Assembly (NCBI GenBank): GCA_046294625.1
Contig: JBKBKN010000016.1
Span: 17,957 to 81,956, forward strand
Length of the DNA: 64,000 bases
Reading direction: 5' to 3'
Source of the DNA: JBKBKN01 sp046294625
GTDB taxonomy: Bacteria > Bacteroidota > Bacteroidia > M30B66
Shown here: positions 42,591-51,948 of the stretch, in pieces
Position numbering within the stretch: position 1 is the stretch's first letter
Layout of the letters: the number at the start of each line of letters is the position of its first letter
The notes under the pieces: generated by a model
Seen by the model: the letters and a program-made list of their open reading frames with translations, nothing else
Told to the model about the DNA's origin: nothing
The model's database searches: none
Position numbers and translations under genes: made by a program

Positions 42591-43059
42591 GTTAATCACT
42601 TTCCATTACGACAAGCATTGGGATAGGCAAGGAGAATGGTGCAACCACCATACTTTAAACACATACTAACCTATCTGCAATCAGCATATTTGTCTTTGCA
42701 GTGATTGTTCCTTGTGTTTACTTCCACTTCAACAAAGTTTGAATTAGGATTTAACAGGTTTTATATGGTATTGATATTCAGTGTGTAATAGTCAGTATTA
42801 GCACGTATTATGTCTTTTTGAACCGTGATTGTCAGGGATATTTTGTTTTTGTCCCTTATTAATTGTAGTTACATTCGTATCAACTAAAGGTAACAAATTT
42901 CTCAAAATATTGTTCAGCAGCGCTTTAAATAGCATGATAAGTAGCCTAAATCGAATCGCACGTTCAATCTGATGACGCAATGCTAAAATAATCTGTTGCC
43001 TGAATACTACAAGTTAGCAAATCATCTCAGCATCAAGAAATAAATTCTATATAACTACC
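42591..43059. other. 469-bp intergenic region between pgi and a T9SS gene
   Basis: No gene I can support. It contains a 6-bp hairpin ATGGTG-CAAC-CACCAT (42636-42651) with no T tract behind it. There is also a short AGGGA / TCCCT stem near 42836-42860. A 60-codon minus-strand frame (42798-42980) starts basic and hydrophobic but resembles nothing known to me. No consensus promoter was seen before 43060. It may be degenerate DNA or hold an unrecognised regulatory RNA. Confidence 0.4.
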
Positions 43060-43584
43060 ATGAAAATTTCTCTCAACTTTTTGATTATAAATCTTGCATT
43101 GTTGCTGACTGCAAGTGATACATTTGCTCAAGCCACATTCATTCGCTTCCATTTCACAGATGGCACGCAGCAAAATTTTGCTTTGAACGATGTGAGAAAA
43201 ATGGATTTCACTACTTCCGAGCTTCGTTTACACAGAATGGATGCTTCCATTCTTTCATGGAATTTTAGCACAATTGATTTTTACCGCTATACTGATACAG
43301 AAACAAATGTTGATGAAGTAGCCTTTTCCTTTCCTGAGCTTAGATTAGATGTTTATCCCAACCCGGCAATTGAAGAGCTCAATGTGGCTTATCACATTTC
43401 TTTCCAAGAACCAGTTACGTTGGCTATTTATACACTCCACGGAACGCTGGTAGTGGAGCAAAGATTGCAGCAAAGTGAGAAGGGAATTTGGCAGCATAAT
43501 CTCTCCAAACTCCCATCCGGAGCCTATTTAGTTGTGATACAAAATACAAGATTCAACCTAAGCAAAACCTTTATCAAACCTTGA
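43060..43584 (+). CDS. Short T9SS type-A-sorted secreted protein
   Basis: 174 residues. Signal peptide (LIINLALLLTASDTFAQ). Residues about 25-80 contain two short related segments, FHFTDGTQQNFALNDVRKMDF and LHRMDASILSWNFSTIDFYRY. These look like the paired beta-strand module found at the start of many Bacteroidota FISUMP and other secreted proteins. The rest is a type A T9SS C-terminal domain (VYPNPAIEELNVAYHISF...LPSGAYLVVIQNTRFNLSKTFIKP). Little remains besides the targeting parts. The next gene begins 2 bp downstream and shares the N-terminal module. Confidence 0.88.
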   Translation: MKISLNFLIINLALLLTASDTFAQATFIRFHFTDGTQQNFALNDVRKMDFTTSELRLHRMDASILSWNFSTIDFYRYTDTETNVDEVAFSFPELRLDVYPNPAIEELNVAYHISFQEPVTLAIYTLHGTLVVEQRLQQSEKGIWQHNLSKLPSGAYLVVIQNTRFNLSKTFIKP

Positions 43585-43586
43585 TC

Positions 43587-45710
43587 ATGAAGAAAATACT
43601 CCTTTTACAGCTTTTTATATTTGGCAGTTTTGCTTCGGTGTTGCATGCACAAGTGGTGAAAAGAATTCATCGTAACAACTTGCCTACCTTAGAATTACCC
43701 ACGCATCTGATCGATAAAGTTGAGACTATTATTGATGCGAATATCCGCAAGCTAAGAATCACGCAAACAGACGGTTTTGTCATCCTTATCCCAACGGCTG
43801 AAATAGACAGCATCACGCACCGGCAGGGGCAAGCAGTAAATCCTTCTCAACTGGGTAATTTGCGCCTTGGAAGTGCCATTGGTGTGGTTAGAAACGAGCA
43901 GTTGGAACCTGTGCCCAACGCCATTGTAAAATCAGCTTTCAGCTCTCATCAAACGTTCACAGATAGCAACGGTGTTTTCTTTTTGAACGATTTTGTGGTG
44001 TATAATAAATTGGGTTTCATCACCATCGAAAAACCAGGCTATTTCAAAGGGTCGCGTAGTTTTCTGCCTTTGCAAACGGGAGCTAACCGTTTGGAAATTC
44101 AACTGTTGCAGAAAACTTTAAGCGGCACCTTCAACTCTAACATTGGTGGTCAAATGGATGCAGCAGATCTGCAATTGAATTTTCCCGCCAATGGCATAGT
44201 GCAGGCAAATGGTCAGGCTTACTCAGGACAGGTTAATGTTTTTGCCCGTGCAATAGATCCATCCGCCCCGGTAATGTTCAACCAAATGCCTGGTGAATTG
44301 TTGGGGAGTCAGAATAGCTCTTTCAGAATTTTACGCTCCTTTGGTATGGCCGTAGTGGAGCTTGAGGGTAGTAATAATCAACCTTTGCAATTGCAAAATG
44401 GAAGCTCGGCAACCATGCGATTTACCATTCCATCAAGTTTACTTGACGAAGCGCCCAACAGCATAGATTGGTGGAATTTTGATGAAGAAGCAGGCTATTG
44501 GAAACATGAAGGCACAGCTCAAAAGCAAGGAAATGAATATGTTGGTTCGGCATCGCATTTTTCCTGGTGGAATTGCGATGTGCCTGAAAACTTTGTAGAA
44601 CTTCTGGGAGAGGTATCGGATATCAATAATGTTCCAATTAGTGATGCGTTAATTAGCGTTGAGACAGAAACATTAGGCACAGGAAGAGTTTACACTAATC
44701 AACAAGGAATTTTTTCAGGACGCGTTCCAAGAAATCAAGTGCTAAATATTAATTTCAGTGTTATTTGCATTGAAAGTAACGATTGGGTATTAGCTTTTGA
44801 TGAAGAGTTGCAAGTTTTTGAAGAAGACTTAAATATTAATATTAGTGGGTTGCTTGCTGATCGATATCCGCTATCAGGGACAGTTTTAGCTTGCAATGGT
44901 CAGCCAGTTCAGTTTGGATATGTCAAACTTAATTCACAAATATTTTTAACGGATAATGGTCAGTTCACCATTCAAGTTTGCAATCAAGCTTCTTACACAC
45001 TGACAGGAGTTGATGCAGGTAATCCACAAAGTTTGAAAGAAAGTTTACCGGTAACAGTACAGGTAAACCTTCAAGGAGGAAATGCCGGAAATTTGATTGC
45101 ATGCGATGAAATTGTTGGCGATCTCGTTGATATTGATGGGAATGTATATCAAACCGTTCAGATTGGTGACCAGCTTTGGATGGCTGAAAATTTGAGAACA
45201 TCGAGGTTTGCCAACGGCGATCCTATCCCATTAGTGATGGAAAATGCTGCCTGGGCACAACTCGCTACTTCGGCTTGGTGTAACTATGGAAACAATTCAG
45301 CCAACGATGCCATTTATGGAAAACTTTACAATTGGTTTGCTGTTGCTGACCCAAGAGGTTTATGTCCTGACGGATGGCACGTTCCTACGGATGAAGAATG
45401 GATCACGCTAAGAGAGTTTTTAGGTGGGCAACCTGTAGCAGGAGGTAAAATGAAAACAACCAGCGGCTGGGAACTTCCAAACACAGGAGCGACCAATGAA
45501 AGTGGATTCTCTGCACTTCCGGCGGGATATCGCTGGTTTAACGATGGTACGTTCACCAATCTAACCTTTTATGCCGGATGGTGGACAGCCACACCATTTG
45601 ATGTTGACAATGCTTGGTATTATTTTGCCACCCACACTAGTGCGGCACTGAGTAGAAATTACACGTTTGGAAAAAGACGTGGTTTTAGTGTGCGATGCAT
45701 AAAGGATTAA
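43587..45710 (+). CDS. Large secreted FISUMP-domain protein with carboxypeptidase-regulatory-like domains
   Basis: 707 residues from ATG at 43587 (MKKILLLQLFIFGSFASVLHAQ), with a signal peptide. The N-terminal about 60 residues (ANIRKLRITQTDGFVILIPTAEIDSITH) resemble the module of the preceding gene. A CarboxypepD_reg-like beta-sandwich follows (GVVRNEQLEPVPNAIVKSAFSSHQTFTDSNGVFFLNDF), with further ones in the middle (EVSDINNVPISDALISVETETLGTGRVYTNQQGIFSGRVP). The C-terminal about 175 residues are the FISUMP domain: VYQTVQIGDQLWMAENLR, GKLYNWFAV, LCPDGWHVPTDEEW, GFSALPAGYR and RRGFSVRCIKD. No T9SS C-terminal domain of its own is present. Confidence 0.88.
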   Translation: MKKILLLQLFIFGSFASVLHAQVVKRIHRNNLPTLELPTHLIDKVETIIDANIRKLRITQTDGFVILIPTAEIDSITHRQGQAVNPSQLGNLRLGSAIGVVRNEQLEPVPNAIVKSAFSSHQTFTDSNGVFFLNDFVVYNKLGFITIEKPGYFKGSRSFLPLQTGANRLEIQLLQKTLSGTFNSNIGGQMDAADLQLNFPANGIVQANGQAYSGQVNVFARAIDPSAPVMFNQMPGELLGSQNSSFRILRSFGMAVVELEGSNNQPLQLQNGSSATMRFTIPSSLLDEAPNSIDWWNFDEEAGYWKHEGTAQKQGNEYVGSASHFSWWNCDVPENFVELLGEVSDINNVPISDALISVETETLGTGRVYTNQQGIFSGRVPRNQVLNINFSVICIESNDWVLAFDEELQVFEEDLNINISGLLADRYPLSGTVLACNGQPVQFGYVKLNSQIFLTDNGQFTIQVCNQASYTLTGVDAGNPQSLKESLPVTVQVNLQGGNAGNLIACDEIVGDLVDIDGNVYQTVQIGDQLWMAENLRTSRFANGDPIPLVMENAAWAQLATSAWCNYGNNSANDAIYGKLYNWFAVADPRGLCPDGWHVPTDEEWITLREFLGGQPVAGGKMKTTSGWELPNTGATNESGFSALPAGYRWFNDGTFTNLTFYAGWWTATPFDVDNAWYYFATHTSAALSRNYTFGKRRGFSVRCIKD

Positions 45711-45735
45711 AAGCTGCAACACATTTAGCTTTTAA
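45707..45735. terminator. Probable bidirectional terminator after the FISUMP gene
   Basis: A 9-bp stem TTAAAAGCT / AGCTTTTAA with an 11-nt loop, including the FISUMP stop codon, placed between two convergent genes. Confidence 0.55.
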
Positions 45736-45740
45736 ATCGC

Positions 45741-47384
45741 TCATTTTTTGACGATTAGCTTTCTGCGGATCTGCGTTTGATTGTGGAAGTTTACAGCGAC
45801 ATGATACAGCCCGGGAGGAAGGTTGCTAATGTTGATGCTTTGACCAGAGAACTGTGTTATATCTAAAACCACACGACCGCTAAAGTCGTAAATGGATGCG
45901 GTTTGAATAACTTGATTGCTGCGGAAATGAAGATTTTTAGTTGCCGGATTGGGATACATTTGAAATCCATTATCGATGTTGCTGATATTGGTCACATCCA
46001 TGAACAAGGCATCTGAAGTGTCTTTGCAGCCAAATGCTCCCGTGACCACCACAAAGTATTCACCACTTTGCTGAGGTGAAATAAACCAATGATTGGAATT
46101 GGGTATGAGATTCTGATTTACAAACCACCGATACATTTCATAATTCTGTTCGGTAAAAAGTTTGTTCTCTGCTTCATCATAGGTGATACCGGGTTGCACA
46201 ATAGGTGTGTAACCTATTATATGTTGCGTGCTTGACAGCGCACAACCTGTCGGAATGTCTTTGGAAACGGTGATTGTTTTAGAACCCAATTCATCCCACC
46301 TCAATTCATGCGGCCCCGGGCCTTCTCCATTCGTACCATTCACGATCGTAGCACCATCAAAATCCCATATCAGCGGATGGCTGTGGAAATTGGTGCCTGT
46401 GTAGGTAATTTTAATGGTAGAATCTTGCTTGCAAATTGCTGAGGGATGGGTTATCATTTGCATGAATTCATAGCCCGGCATGATCTGCAAAGTGTCTAAA
46501 AAGGTTTCCTGCGTGAAACCATCAATGAGTCTCAATACATACATTCTGTTTGGACTGGCAGGTGTTAAAAAGGCATTGATGGTAGGATTGGAGCCGGACG
46601 GTATAGCATTAATAAACCAATTGATTTGATGTGGAAATGCATTAGGCGTGAAACGAATGGAGTTGTTCACAGCTGTCCATACCGTGCCGTTTCTTTCGGG
46701 CAAGCCCAAAAACTGAAAATTGGAATTGATAGCTTGCAGTCCTAAGCCTTCTGCTCAGATTTCGCAGACAGGTTTGTTGGCAATATGAATATCAATCCAA
46801 TGATGTGTTTCATGAAGGACAATCTGAAAGCTTGCTGTCAAATGCGTACAGGAGAAAAAAGGCACATTTTCCCAACTCACCACCAATTTTCTAAAAGGTG
46901 CCGTCCCTATGGTTTGATAGCGAATGCCGGAATTCGCGCTTGGTGTTGGTTTTAGGTCAGTGTGAGCGGCAAAAATTACCGGATATGGTGAAAAATGATT
47001 GTTGGGAAGTGGGCTAGAAGTATAATTATTAGGCGTGCCGGAATTAAAGCTAATGTATCCATTGGAATGAATGTGGAAATTTTGATAAACCGTACCCCAA
47101 AAATTAAAATTGAAGCCAATGTTTATTGCGGGCGTATTGTCGTCGTCACCTAAGTTAACAGAAGTTCCTGTCGTTGACTCCATTTGAAAGGGAATGGTAT
47201 CGAAAAGATAAGCAGGAGAATCAACGGGATGGGCGTTCTCATAAATATAACTTAAACCTTGAACTTGATCTTGGCACAGCAAGAGTGTATCCAAATCAGG
47301 AATGATTCTAAGTTGATTTTGTTGTGCACGCATTTGCAAAGTTGCAAATATCATGACGAGAAAAAATAAAGTCCTTGCAGCCAT
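45741..47384 (-). pseudogene. T9SS type-A-sorted secreted protein gene interrupted by in-frame TGA
   Basis: Read from ATG at 47384 (MAARTLFFLVMIFATLQMRAQ), a signal peptide leads into a BACON/lectin-like secreted domain (FNFNFWGTVYQNFHIHSNGYISFNSG, WIDIHIANKPVCEI). The frame then meets TGA at 46757-46755 (codon 210) and continues in the same frame for 337 more codons with no other stop: GLPERNGTVWTAVNNSIRFTP, a PKD-like region, and a complete T9SS C-terminal domain (MYPNPATKNLHFRSN...GLYHVAVNFHNQTQIRRKLIVKK). By analogy with similar secreted proteins, whose motif reads PxC..W, the TGA may replace TGG (Trp). An in-frame start at 47423 is less likely. The truncated product would lack the sorting domain. 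Confidence 0.85.
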
Positions 47385-47564
47385 TTCTGGGAATATTTGA
47401 AGTAAAAATATAAATATTTCCAAATATTCTTAATAATTTTTTGAGTGAAAAGAATTTGAAAACTTAGCGTGTATAAGCCATTTCTTCTTTTAGCATCGTA
47501 ATTTCCATTACATCCTTTATGCCAATTTGGGAATGATTTTCAGTATTTGCTAAGAAGCAATGAC

Positions 47565-47572
47565 TAACTTTG
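47565..47572 (+). promoter_or_regulatory. -7 element of the PLP-enzyme gene
   Basis: TAACTTTG matches TAnnTTTG, 20 bp before the ATG at 47593. The nearest TTG gives only 15 bp spacing, so the promoter is tentative. Confidence 0.4.
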
Positions 47573-47592
47573 GCCGCAAATTATTTTAAACG

Positions 47593-48738
47593 ATGCACAT
47601 TAACACAAAAGTAATTCATGCTGGACAAGGTCCTGATCCAGCCACAGGCGCCATTATGACCCCAATTTATCAAACCAGTACTTATGTGCAAGATGGACCT
47701 GGCGGGCATAAGGGATATGAATATTCGCGCACACACAATCCAACGCGCACTGCACTGGAAAAAAATCTGGCAGCAATTGAAAATGGCGCCCATGGCCTTT
47801 GCTTTGGCAGCGGAATGGCTGCCGTGGATGCCATTGTTAAATTGCTTCAACCAGGCGATGAGGTCATTTCTACCAACGATTTATATGGGGGATCTTATCG
47901 AATATTCACCAAAATATTTGAGCCTTTAGGTATTCGCTTCCATTTTGTGGATATGCAAAACATAGCTGCTGTAGAAGCTTTGTTAAACGAGCGCACACGA
48001 TTGATTTGGGTAGAAACACCCACCAATCCGATGTGCAATATTATTGACATCGCGGCCATGGCTGCCATCAGCCGAAAAGCAGGTGCATTGCTGTGTGTGG
48101 ACAATACTTTTGCTTCGCCCTGGCTTCAAAATCCGCTAGACCACGGTGCAGATTTGGTGATGCACTCAGCAACAAAATATTTGGGCGGCCACTCCGATGT
48201 GGTGTTAGGTGCTATTGTGCTAAAAGATGATGCATTGGCCGAGCGTCTTAGATTTATACAAAATTCTTGTGGTGCTGTGCCCGGCCCTATGGATTGCTTC
48301 ATAGTGCTTCGCGGCATTAAGACCTTGCATGTTCGCATGCGGGCGCATTGTGAAAATGGAGAACGTATTGCACATTTTCTGCAAAATCATCCCAAGGTGG
48401 CCAAGGTTTATTGGCCAGGTTTTGCATCACATTCCAACCATGAAGTGGCCAAAAAACAAATGCGCGGTTTCGGGGGTATGATGTCTATGGTGCTCAAGAG
48501 CGATCGAATAGAAGATGCCGTGAAAGTGATTTCTAATACACATTTATTTTCGCTTGCCGAATCCTTAGGTGGAGTAGAATCCTTAATCGGACATCCTGCC
48601 AGTATGACGCATGCATCTATTCCAAAGCAAGAGAGAGAAAAAAGCGGAGTGGTAGATACCTTGATTCGCCTTAGCGTTGGGATAGAAGATGCCGACGATT
48701 TAATTAAAGATTTGGATCATGCGCTTAACTTGATTTAG
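47593..48738 (+). CDS. Cys/Met metabolism PLP-dependent enzyme (cystathionine gamma-synthase/lyase family)
   Basis: 381 residues, typical length. Family signatures: HAGQGPDPATGAIMTPIYQTSTYVQDGPGGHKGYEYSRTHNPTR, the cofactor loop GSGMAAVD, VETPTNP, and the PLP-binding Lys195 in HSATKYLGGHSD. The C-terminal LAESLGGVESLIGHPASMTHASIP and RLSVGIEDADDLIKDL are standard. MetB, MetC, MGL and CGL cannot be separated by eye, so no symbol is given; a role in methionine/cysteine trans-sulfuration is likely. The SDR gene follows after 4 bp. Confidence 0.93.
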   Translation: MHINTKVIHAGQGPDPATGAIMTPIYQTSTYVQDGPGGHKGYEYSRTHNPTRTALEKNLAAIENGAHGLCFGSGMAAVDAIVKLLQPGDEVISTNDLYGGSYRIFTKIFEPLGIRFHFVDMQNIAAVEALLNERTRLIWVETPTNPMCNIIDIAAMAAISRKAGALLCVDNTFASPWLQNPLDHGADLVMHSATKYLGGHSDVVLGAIVLKDDALAERLRFIQNSCGAVPGPMDCFIVLRGIKTLHVRMRAHCENGERIAHFLQNHPKVAKVYWPGFASHSNHEVAKKQMRGFGGMMSMVLKSDRIEDAVKVISNTHLFSLAESLGGVESLIGHPASMTHASIPKQEREKSGVVDTLIRLSVGIEDADDLIKDLDHALNLI

Positions 48739-48742
48739 TGGA

Positions 48743-49468
48743 ATGAAAAAGAAGATATTCATCACCGGAACCAGTCGTGGCATTGGTAAAGCATTGGCAG
48801 AAAAGCTTTTGGAGCAAGACCAGATATGTGTAGAAGGATTCAGCAGAGAATGCACCATTTCGCATCCACAGTACAAACATTTCACTGTTGACCTTACAGC
48901 AAATCATGGGTTGAGAAATGTGAGCTTTCAAAATGATGAACAAGCGCAATGTCTTGTTTTGATCAATAATGCAGGAACATTGGGTGAGATTGATTACATA
49001 GGCAGAGTAAGTGACGAGAGTCTAGAAAAAGGCGTATATCTCAATTTGACCGTTCCTATGGTGTTAACCAATCGTTTCTTAATGACTTTTGAAACCTTTC
49101 AAGGCATGTTGATCATCATCAACATAAGTTCTGGAGCAGCATGGAATCCATATGACGGCTGGGGGATGTATTGCGCTACCAAAGCCGGGCTCGATATGTT
49201 TGCTGGTGTGCTGGCTATGGAGTTAAAAATAAAACAAAAAAAAAGTGTACATATTTTTTCCGTTGCCCCCGGAGTGGTAGATACAGCCATGCAGGATCAG
49301 ATAAGAGCATCAAATGCAGATGGGTTCAGTAGTTTAGCCAAGTTTCAATCGCTCAAACAAGACGGGGCTTTGCAAGACACCCATCAAGTTGCATCGCGCC
49401 TCATCAAACTGATTCAAGCGCCTGAACTATATCATGATTTTAAGGTTGATATCAGTCATCTATCATGA
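48743..49468 (+). CDS. Short-chain dehydrogenase/reductase (sepiapterin-reductase-like)
   Basis: 241 residues. The Rossmann nucleotide motif is TGTSRGIG (8-15), NNAG (76-79) is intact, and the catalytic triad appears as Ser130 (ISSGAA), Tyr143 and Lys147 (YCATK). Family length and the short C-terminal substrate loop fit a sepiapterin-reductase-like SDR, but the substrate is not predictable. Co-transcribed with the upstream PLP enzyme (4-bp gap). Confidence 0.88.
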   Translation: MKKKIFITGTSRGIGKALAEKLLEQDQICVEGFSRECTISHPQYKHFTVDLTANHGLRNVSFQNDEQAQCLVLINNAGTLGEIDYIGRVSDESLEKGVYLNLTVPMVLTNRFLMTFETFQGMLIIINISSGAAWNPYDGWGMYCATKAGLDMFAGVLAMELKIKQKKSVHIFSVAPGVVDTAMQDQIRASNADGFSSLAKFQSLKQDGALQDTHQVASRLIKLIQAPELYHDFKVDISHLS

Positions 49469-49547
49469 TCTACATAAAATTTAATGATGGCGATTTTTGC
49501 TTTCAACATATTTTTTTACACTTTTGTACACTTGATAGTGTTGCTGT

Positions 49548-50258
49548 ATGAAAAAAAATGTGCCGACTACAAGTTGTCAGGACTGTGATGTGAGGGTCAA
49601 GTCTGTATTTTGTCATCTAAAAGAAGGCGAATTGGTTCAGCTTGATGACCATAAAGCTTGTGCCAATTACAAAAAAGGGGCTGTCATTTTTAACCAAGGT
49701 GCTTATCCTCATGGTCTTTTTTGTGTGAAAACAGGTAAAGTGAAAGTGTTCCAATATGGAGACGAAGGCAAGGAGCAGATCGTTAGACTGGCACGTGAAG
49801 GAGATATTTTAGGCTATAGAGCTTTGCTTAGCGGGGATAAATATTCCTGCTCTGCCGAATCCATTGAAGATGCACAGGTTTGCTTTATCCCTAAAAATGA
49901 CTTTCTCAATTTGCTGAGTAGTAGCGGTCCGCTTTCGATGCAAATCATGAAATTGCTTTCTGAAGACTTGAAGAAGGCAGAGCATAAAATCACCGATTTG
50001 GCGCAGAAGCCGGTGAGAGAACGCGTAGCCGAAGCACTATTGTTTCTCAAAGAAACGTATGGATTGGACACAGACAATCAAACCATTAATGTAGTGCTTT
50101 CGCGTGAAGATATTGCGAATATTGTTGGTACCGCCACCGAAACGGCTATTCGCTTGTTATCGGAGCTTAAGCACGACAATATCATTGCGCTGAACGGGAA
50201 GAAGATTGCCATCGTTGATCATCAAAAGTTGGTGAAAGTAGCCAACGTGATGGACTAA
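49548..50258 (+). CDS. Crp/Fnr-family transcriptional regulator
   Basis: 236 residues. Cyclic-nucleotide-binding-like beta-roll (KKGAVIFNQGAYPHGLFCVKTGKVKVFQYGDEGKEQIVRLAREGDILGYRALLSG), long dimer helix, and C-terminal winged HTH (LSREDIANIVGTATETAIRLLSELKHDNIIAL). The N-terminus has Cys10, Cys13 and Cys22 (SCQDCDVRVKSVFC) and Cys38, like the Fe-S ligand set of FNR, although spacing differs from E. coli (CxxC-x8-C). It may therefore sense oxygen or NO. No CRP-style cAMP motif (RSAR-like) is seen. Confidence 0.9.
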   Translation: MKKNVPTTSCQDCDVRVKSVFCHLKEGELVQLDDHKACANYKKGAVIFNQGAYPHGLFCVKTGKVKVFQYGDEGKEQIVRLAREGDILGYRALLSGDKYSCSAESIEDAQVCFIPKNDFLNLLSSSGPLSMQIMKLLSEDLKKAEHKITDLAQKPVRERVAEALLFLKETYGLDTDNQTINVVLSREDIANIVGTATETAIRLLSELKHDNIIALNGKKIAIVDHQKLVKVANVMD

Positions 50259-50287
50259 GGTTTTTTATGCTAGCTTTTACTGCTAAT

Positions 50288-50307
50288 TTCCGGAATCTTA
50301 TCCGGAA
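50288..50307 (+). terminator. Hairpin after the Crp/Fnr gene
   Basis: Stem TTCCGGA / TCCGGAA (7 bp) with a 6-nt loop, 29 bp after the stop. A second short stem TATCC / GGATA follows at about 50312-50330, then TTATTTTT. Together they may end transcription. Confidence 0.5.
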
Positions 50308-50378
50308 TTATATATCCTTCCTCCGGGATAATTCTTATTTTTACAGCCCTAACCTTAACATAAAGCTGTAACATTATC

Positions 50379-50813
50379 ATGAAAAGAACTTTCGCGCTTT
50401 TGTCGCTCATGCTGCTATTGGTTTCTCCTGTTTTTGCTCAGAAGAGTAAAAAAGGATTTGAATACAGCGGAACCAAGGCGCGCTATTCGCTTATTGGCAA
50501 ATCCAAAATGCTGTCGGAAGGTGTAAAACCGCTTGATTTTCAAATTTTTTGGGATAAGAAAAAGAACGTAGTCACAGTGAATGCCGGACCTAAAGAGAAA
50601 TGGTACACCATCGCAATTGCTAAAAAAGATACCATTTTCGGTCAGGAAGTGCATATCGGCACGCATAGCGATGCAAAAAAAGACAAGACTCCCGAAAATC
50701 AGGATAAATATCGTTGTGAAGTGAAGTTTCTGATAGACCGTGTATCTATCAAAATAGGGGAGGGCAAATTGGAAGAATATCTGCTCGAGGGAGCAAAAGT
50801 GTGGGGAGAGTAA
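50379..50813 (+). CDS. Small secreted protein of unknown function
   Basis: 144 residues. Signal peptide (FALLSLMLLLVSPVFAQ). The mature part is rich in Lys and predicted beta-strands (KARYSLIGKSKMLSEGVKPLDFQIFWDKKKNVVTVNAGPKEKWYTIAIAKKD), with a single Cys. No known domain recognised; basic pI suggests contact with anionic surface or nucleic acid. It lies directly before recF with 7 bp between them. Confidence 0.75.
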   Translation: MKRTFALLSLMLLLVSPVFAQKSKKGFEYSGTKARYSLIGKSKMLSEGVKPLDFQIFWDKKKNVVTVNAGPKEKWYTIAIAKKDTIFGQEVHIGTHSDAKKDKTPENQDKYRCEVKFLIDRVSIKIGEGKLEEYLLEGAKVWGE

Positions 50814-50820
50814 AGCGGAT

Positions 50821-51948
50821 ATGATTTTTTTGAAGCAAATAGAACTTGTCAATTATAGAAACCACAACGATAGCACGTTTAAGTTTCAGCATTTGATTAA
50901 TTGTTTCACCGGGTCAAACGGAACCGGGAAAACCAATTTGCTCGATGCCATACACTATTTGTCTTTTACCAAAAGCTTTCTCAATAGCATTGATTCGCAG
51001 AATATAAAGAATGAGCAGGATTTTTTTGTGATTCGAGGCGATTTTCAAATTCATGAACAGGATGTGAGCATTTTCTGCGGGCAAAAGCGAAACCAGAAAA
51101 AACAATTTAAGTTCAATAAAAAAGAGTATGAAAAGCTTTCGGATCACATCGGGAAGATTCCCTTGGTGCTGATTGCTCCATCGGACATTCAGCTCATCAG
51201 CGAAGGAAGTGAAGAGCGGCGAAAATTTATGGATAGTGTGATATCGCAATACGATAAAGCTTATCTCGACGACCTGATTTCCTACAACCGATTGCTCAAT
51301 CAACGGAATACCTGGCTGAAGCAAGCGGCACGCAGGGACCAAAATGACTGGAGTCTGGTGCACATATTGGACGAACAGATGAATGTATTTGCCTTGCGAA
51401 TCCACCAAAAGCGGCAGGAATTTATGGATCAGTTTCTACCCTTGTTTCGTCGCTTTTATGCGCTAATTGCTCAAGATCAGGAATCAGCAGAAATTTGCTA
51501 TCAGTCGCAGCTTTTCGAAGCAGATTTTGTGCTGCTATGCGATGAACGCAGGAGAAAAGACCTTGCATTGGAATATACTTCTGCAGGAATTCATAAAGAT
51601 GACCTTTTATTTACTATCAATGGACAAGCCTTAAAGAAACAGGCGAGTCAGGGGCAGCAGAAATCTTTCATCATAGCTTTAAAGCTTGCTCAGTTTGACT
51701 TTATCGACCAAAAAAGCGGAACCAAACCCCTGCTTTTATTAGACGATATTTTTGAAAAACTCGACCAAAACCGCATCACTCAAATCATTCGTTTGGTGAG
51801 CGAATCGCACTTCGGGCAGATCTTTATCACTGATACCCATCGCGATCGAATTGCTGCAATCCTTGATGGAATTGGTGTTAAATATGCTATTTTTGAACTC
51901 GAGCAACAAGAAAAACATCGCATAAAACATGATCAGGTACAACCATAA
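50821..51948 (+). CDS. recF: DNA replication and repair protein RecF
   Basis: 375 residues, full length. Walker A is GSNGTGKT at 31-38, the Walker B/ABC signature region reads SQGQQKSFIIALKLAQFDFI and LLLLDDIFEKLDQNR, and the His-loop end is FITDTH. With RecO and RecR it loads RecA at gaps. Its last 20 bp overlap the DUF721 gene. recF usually sits in the dnaA-dnaN-recF block; here it is separate, with no dnaA or dnaN in this window. Confidence 0.97.
   Translation: MIFLKQIELVNYRNHNDSTFKFQHLINCFTGSNGTGKTNLLDAIHYLSFTKSFLNSIDSQNIKNEQDFFVIRGDFQIHEQDVSIFCGQKRNQKKQFKFNKKEYEKLSDHIGKIPLVLIAPSDIQLISEGSEERRKFMDSVISQYDKAYLDDLISYNRLLNQRNTWLKQAARRDQNDWSLVHILDEQMNVFALRIHQKRQEFMDQFLPLFRRFYALIAQDQESAEICYQSQLFEADFVLLCDERRRKDLALEYTSAGIHKDDLLFTINGQALKKQASQGQQKSFIIALKLAQFDFIDQKSGTKPLLLLDDIFEKLDQNRITQIIRLVSESHFGQIFITDTHRDRIAAILDGIGVKYAIFELEQQEKHRIKHDQVQP

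Noticed and set aside
42798..42980. Minus-strand 60-codon frame as a transposase remnant
   Set aside because: No transposase motif, inverted repeats or target duplication found; composition alone does not support it.
46755..46757. TGA as selenocysteine or programmed read-through codon
   Set aside because: No SECIS-like hairpin was seen after it, no Sec genes are in the window, and the neighbouring residues suggest Trp; a nonsense change or sequencing error is simpler.
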